From Aurelia coerulea (taxonomy: Eukaryota > Cnidaria > Scyphozoa > Semaeostomeae > Ulmaridae), in NCBI GenBank assembly GCA_039566865.1, contig CM076952.1, forward strand, positions 16,760,501-16,824,500: a stretch of DNA of 64,000 nt, read 5' to 3'. This document shows, piece after piece, positions 59,620-64,000 of the stretch. Each line of letters begins with the position of its first letter. The stretch's first letter is position 1. The notes under the pieces were generated by a model. The model made no database searches. It was not told where the DNA came from and was given only the letters and a program-made list of their open reading frames with translations. The position numbers and the translations under genes are program-made.

Positions 59620-61320
59620 AGTATTTCCACCCTTCCACCCACTCCACCCAGCTATTTCCTCTGTCTGTGTAAATTCTATCTCGTACATCATAATCATAAT
59701 TTCATTGCTATTTCCACCCTTCCACCCGCTCCACCCAGCTATTTGCTCTGTCTGTGTAAATTCTATCCAGTACATCATAATCATAAGTTCATTGGTATTT
59801 CCACCCTTCCACCCGCTCCACCCAGCTATTGGCTCTGTCTGTGTAAATTTTATCTCGTACATCATAATCATAAGTTCATTGGTATTTCCACCCTTCCACC
59901 CGCTCCACCCAGCTATTTGCTCTGTCTGTGTAAATTTTATCCCGTACATCATAATCATAAGTTCATTGCTATTTCCACCCTTCCACCCGCTCCACCCAGC
60001 TATTTGCTCTATCTGTGTAAATTCTATCTCGTACATCATAATCATAAGTTCATTGCTATTTCCACCCTTCCACCCGCTCCACCCAGCTATTTGCTCTATC
60101 CATGTAAATTCTATCTCGTACATCATAATCATAAGTTCATTGCTATTTCCACCCTTCCACCCGCTCCACCCAGCTATTTGCTCTATCTGTATAAATTCTA
60201 TCTCGTACATCATAATCATAAGTTCATTGCTATTTCCACCCTTCCACCCGCTCCACCCAGCTATTTGCTCTATCTGTGTAAATTCTATCTCGTACATCAT
60301 AATCATAAGTTCATTGCTATTTCCACCCTTCCACCCGCTCCACCCAGCTATTTGCTCTATCCATGTAAATTCTATCTCGTACATCATAATCATAAGTTCA
60401 TTGCTATTTCCACCCTTCCACCCGCTCCACCCAGCTATTTGCTCTATCTGTGTAAATTTTATCCCGTACATCATAATCATAAGTTCATTGCTATTTCCAC
60501 CCTTCCACCCGCTCCACCCAGCTATTTGCTCTAACTGTGAAAATTCTATCTCGTACATCATAATCATAAGTTCATTGCTATTTCCACCCTTCCACCCGCT
60601 CCACCCAGCTATTTGCTCTATCTGTGTAAATTCTATCTAGTACATCATAATCATAAGTTCATTGCTATTTCCACCCTTCCACCCGCTCCACCCAGCTATT
60701 TGCTCTATCCATGTAAATTCTATCTCGTACATCATAATCATAAGTTCATTGCTATTTCCACCCTTCCACCCGCTCCACCCAGCTATTTGCTCTATCTGTG
60801 TAAATTTTATCCCGTACATCATAATCATAAGTTCATTGGTATTTCCACCCGCTCCACCCGGCTATTTGCTCTGTCTGTGTAAATTCTATCCCGTACATCA
60901 TAATCATAAGTTCATTGCTATTTCCACCCTTCCACCCGCTCCACCCGGCTATTTGCTCTGTCTGTGTAAATTCTATCTCGTACATCATAATCATAAGTTC
61001 ATTGCTATTTCCACCCTTCCACCCGCTCCACCCAGCTATTTGCTCTGTCTGTGTAAATTCTATCCCGTACATCATAATCATAAGTTCATTGCTATTTCCA
61101 CCCTTCCACCCGCTCCACCCGGCTATTTGCTCTATCTGTGTAAATTCTATCTCGTGCAGCATAATCATAATTTCATTGCTATTTCCACCCTTCCACCCGC
61201 TCCACCCAGCTATTTGCTCTGTCTGTGTAAATTCTATCCCGTACATCATAATCATAAGTTCATTGCTATTTCCACCCCTCCACCCGCTCCACCCAGCTAT
61301 TTGCTCTGTCTGTGTAAGTT
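59620..61320 (-). repeat. 87-bp minisatellite, right arm (~20 copies)
   Basis: Same unit as 49890-51650, in inverted orientation. Variants such as ATCCATGTAAAT recur at regular spacing (60107, 60359, 60707), indicating higher-order duplication within the array. One unit near 60840 is shortened by about 9 bp. Long open frames on both strands arise from the multiple-of-three period. Confidence 0.92.
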
Positions 61321-61686
61321 CTATTCACTGGTTCTATTCCGTACGGGAAGAAAGCATAATGGTGTGTATTGTAATATTTCATTCCTGATACATCGAGGGG
61401 TAGCCCGATTTTGCTTGGAGATGTGATGTGTGTTTTGTAATCCGAATTTGTTTGCAAAATATAACCAGTATGGAATCAAACTACGATTGAATTAAATCAT
61501 TAATTGATCTACAAATACTTGCTCAATCAAATGCATTCAAGTGAAAGACAAGCAAGAGACAGAAACTCTTGAAAATGATGTAGAAAGCAACAACACCAGA
61601 AGGCTGGCTTTTTAGGCCCATTTTTTGTTAGAATAATACAGAGAATAATAACTGTTTAACCGGCCTAAGACAGCTGTGGGAGTAGG

Positions 61687-61698
61687 GTGACAGGCAAC
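61687..61698 (+). promoter_or_regulatory. Possible RFX/X-box-like site next to the RAB28 start
   Basis: GTGACAGGCAAC lies three bases upstream of the RAB28 ATG. The right half GGCAAC fits the RFX half-site RGYAAC; the left half GTGAC is degenerate and the spacing is shorter than a canonical X-box. Cilium-related genes are often RFX controlled, which makes the site worth recording, but a 12-base match can arise by chance. Confidence 0.2.
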
Positions 61699-61701
61699 GT
61701 T

Positions 61702-61782
61702 ATGTCTGACTCGGAGGATGAAAATAGCTCCAAAGATCGACAGATTAAAGTGACTTTAGTCGGCGATGGTACTGCTGGAAAG
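61702..61782 (+). CDS. RAB28: RAB28 small GTPase, exon 1 (3' partial)
   Basis: The ATG at 61702 opens MSDSEDENSSKDRQIKVTLVGDGTAGK and runs into a GTAAAT donor at 61783. The MSDSEEES..DRQLK start and the GDGASGK P-loop are characteristic of RAB28, where the next residue is the Thr/Ser that coordinates magnesium; here it must come from exon 2. RAB28 is a divergent, farnesylated Rab-like GTPase linked to cilia and to intraflagellar and photoreceptor trafficking. I found no exon 2 by 64000, so intron 1 is at least 2.2 kb. A MITE sits 66 bp after the donor (61849), and the right end of an 11.6-kb fold-back transposon is about 290 bp upstream of the ATG. Identification is strong although only 27 residues are visible. 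Confidence 0.88.
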
Positions 61783-61850
61783 GTAAATTTAAATTATGTA
61801 TGGTATTTATCGTTTGCTAGGCATCTGCTGCATCGAGGTGTGTTAGGGAC

Positions 61851-62303
61851 AGGACAAAATTTATTATATTACATGGCCGGTGGAGAACAAAAATTCTTGC
61901 AAAAAAATCTGCTCGCCCTGTATGAAATTATTGCCAAAAACCAACTGCCCCGTCACCCTTTCCTTAAAAAAATCTGCCCCGTATTCATGAACAACAAATG
62001 TTGTATAGTACCACAGATGAATTAGCCAAAGACCATAACAAAATCAATTCTTGCCTTTACGAGACTTTGTCAACGAAGAAATCGACTTTGAAGATGAAGA
62101 GAAGTGACTGATGAATCCACATTTTTGGCCTCAAAATGTGCCATTTCTTAGTTCAAACTTGATCTTGAGCTTATAAAAAGGTACTGCCCCGTTCATGATT
62201 GCTTTGTAAAAAGTGTTGACCCAGTTCTGTACAAGCTAAAAAAAGTAGTTGCCCTGTTACGTTTTGCACCGGCCATGTTATAAAATAAACTTTGCACTGT
62301 CCC
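61851..62303. mobile_element. TIR element, GGGACAG termini, copy 2 (~453 bp), TTA duplication
   Basis: GGGACAGGACAAAATTTATT..CATGGCCGGTG and the inverse end CACCGGCCATG..CTGTCCC lie between TTA trinucleotides. TTA/TNA 3-bp duplications are typical of PIF/Harbinger. It sits in RAB28 intron 1. Sister of 47727-48277. Confidence 0.8.
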
Positions 62304-62304
62304 T

Positions 62305-64000
62305 TATAATGATATAATATGATCATTTTTTGTGATCTTTCATATGAAATCAGGCAGTTTAGGTGTGGAGTACGACAACGTGAAATGGGACAACTGTTTG
62401 CCATAAGAAATATTATTTTGTGTATTTATATTTTGTAAGTCAATTTCTAGAATAAATGATTATGAATGATATGCATTCACACAAAAAAAGTGCATTGAAT
62501 CGATACCCTCAAAAAGTAGTAAACAGGAAATACCATGGGCCACAACATTTTTGTGGGACATGACACTGATACATTTAACCATGTTGCCAGTCTGCAAATT
62601 GAAATGCAATCTGCAAGCATAAGCAAGCCCCTAAGATTTTGCACAACATTTTAATCTGAATGCAGCATATTTGAGTTTTGCTTGGATCTTTTGTATACTC
62701 TAAAAACAAAGAATTACAGACTCACTCTGTAGGAAACAAGTCATGATTGCTTTTCTTGTCTGCACTCAAGAGATCTTGTTGAAAACTGCTATACTATATT
62801 GCCAGCGCTGTATGTTTCTGCCTCTGTTTCAAACATCCCTAAGAATTTTTTTAATTCATCAAGAAATAGTATTTAGACATGAAGTATTGCATCTTCCTTC
62901 ACTCAATGCGGTTTTTGAACTGAAAAAATAATCACAAGTAAAAGCAGGACTTAAGACAATTTTTTTGCATGCATTGTTTTATCATAAAGGATTGCAGGCA
63001 ATGTGCTGCATTAGAGGATGCCTTTTATCATGAAAAAGGTTCTGTTTAGGATCTGTCTTACTCGTTATCAGTCCTGGTAATATTAGGCGTGCGATCGCAC
63101 ACGCACGCCTCCACACACACCTGAAGTTTCCAAGGCGTGCGTTTTATCGCACACGCCCAAACATACTTTTTCTAGCTGGAGTTTCATAGTTTCCATGTGG
63201 TTCTTGGCAAATAATGATATGTTTTACGTTGGTTTGTTTTCCTTCGGAAAGTTTCTAGCATTTTGTAGCATTTTTTAATCGCCACGTCATCCTTATTGGT
63301 CCATACTACCCTACCAAAATTACGAAACGGCAGAGGGGAGAGGTCAAGGAGTTGGGCAATCCACTTTTCCTGTTGTCCTATTTGATGAAGTGTGAAGGTG
63401 AATTCAAAATCAATATAGATTCCACAAAGTCATTAGCAGATGAAAGAAAGGGATTAGAGCACAGAACTCGTAAGCACTTGAAAGAAAACAACCAAACCTT
63501 TCCATGTTATGCTAGTAAACTACTCATTGGCCTACTCTTGCGAAACCTTTAGAAACTATCGTGGCAAAAATGTGAGCATCATGAGTTTTGTTCATTGGTC
63601 TACAATTTAGAAACTTGATCATGAAGATAGAATGGGAAAGATCATTATTTGCGCTGACAGAATGATTGTGTTCCCCCTTGCTTTTAGCAATTCTTTCGCA
63701 CGGTTCCTTGCTGGGATCATTTTGCTAAGATATGAAGTTTTCAGATTTCCTTTGGATTTCTAGCGCCTTGAATGCCTCGCCAAACTCAAAACGTTTACCA
63801 CGTAGTCATCAAATGTCCGTTTAACTAACGGAGGGGGATTTAACTCTTTCGAAAGAGCATGCAAGATTTTTCGGGAAAAAGGATTTTTGATGGGCTTTTC
63901 TTGAAAACAAACGGGCTTGCCGAAAGTGTACGAGATTTTTGGGAGCGAAATACCCGTCAAGACAAACAGTTTCAAGTTGTAGATTGATCAACAGTTCTGG
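62305..64000. other. RAB28 intron 1, no exon recognised
   Basis: I searched for the TSLT..F switch I exon of RAB28 and did not see it. A ~70-bp hairpin with GGCGTGCGATCGCACACGC and GGCGTGCGTTTTATCGCACA halves lies at 63086-63170; otherwise plain AT-rich sequence. Confidence 0.5.

Larger units (their letters stand above)
49805..61405. mobile_element. 11.6-kb fold-back transposon with minisatellite arms and 8-bp TSD
   Basis: The outer ends GGCTAACTCTCGATGTATCA (left) and the inverse ...TGATACATCGAGGGGTAGCC (right) are terminal inverted repeats, and CGATTTTG is duplicated exactly outside them (49797-49804, 61406-61413). Arms are 49805-52205 and 59057-61405, centre 52206-59056. In order, each arm has a ~100-bp terminal segment, ~20 copies of an 87-bp repeat, then ~500 bp of unique sequence including an AATAAA. 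Drosophila Foldback and Galileo elements share this design (long arms with tandem repeats), and P/hAT families make 8-bp duplications. The superfamily cannot be fixed from sequence seen here. Confidence 0.85.

Noticed and set aside
59545..60567. 340-aa and 311-aa frames in the right array
   Set aside because: Same minisatellite in inverted orientation; no independent coding evidence.

Overview
The window is AT-rich, intron-bearing animal DNA. There are three recognisable host genes, all on the + strand with canonical GT-AG introns, set in a very dense field of transposable elements. The LINE C-termini, the many short inverted-repeat transposons and the lectin-like receptor suggest a marine invertebrate, most likely a cnidarian. 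That placement is an inference: no sequence here fixes the species.

Host genes. (1) 3174-22340 holds eight 3' exons of a GDPD1/GDPD3-type (GDE4/GDE7) glycerophosphodiester phosphodiesterase; its first exons lie upstream of the window. (2) 37782-42178 is a complete five-exon gene for a 483-residue single-pass receptor-like protein: signal peptide, beta-trefoil-like ectodomain, short Cys-rich stretch, one membrane helix, and a long cytoplasmic tail rich in tyrosine motifs. Its last ~140 bp of coding sequence occur twice more in tandem after the stop. (3) 61702-61782 is exon 1 of the small GTPase RAB28, with the rest beyond the right edge.

Repeats by region. 1-1350: a >=809-bp palindrome and GGTCCGCG-rich hairpins. 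3-22 kb (introns of gene 1): TTAA-flanked piggyBac-like MITEs, TA-flanked MITEs with CCGGGTG ends, three 3' LINE fragments in a row, a LINE interrupted by a MITE, and a palindromic family with 9-bp target duplications. 22-37 kb: a tandem array built from a MITE end, a tRNA-derived SINE, CAGGGTG MITEs, and a 2-kb inverted-repeat element (33119-35108) whose arms carry NRF1-, E2F- and YY1-like promoter motifs. 42-49 kb: a nest of LINE, hAT and MITE insertions with readable 8-bp target duplications.

The most striking structure is at 49805-61405: an 11.6-kb fold-back element with a perfect 8-bp target duplication (CGATTTTG). Its two ~2.4-kb inverted arms each contain about 20 copies of an 87-bp minisatellite, and its 6.9-kb centre holds a decayed Harbinger-like transposase fragment, a LINE nested in a MITE, and another LINE tail. 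It ends less than 300 bp upstream of the RAB28 start codon.

The three genes are not an operon and no joint pathway is implied. GDPD1 is a lipid enzyme of internal membranes, the receptor is probably a surface protein, and RAB28 is a trafficking/ciliary GTPase.
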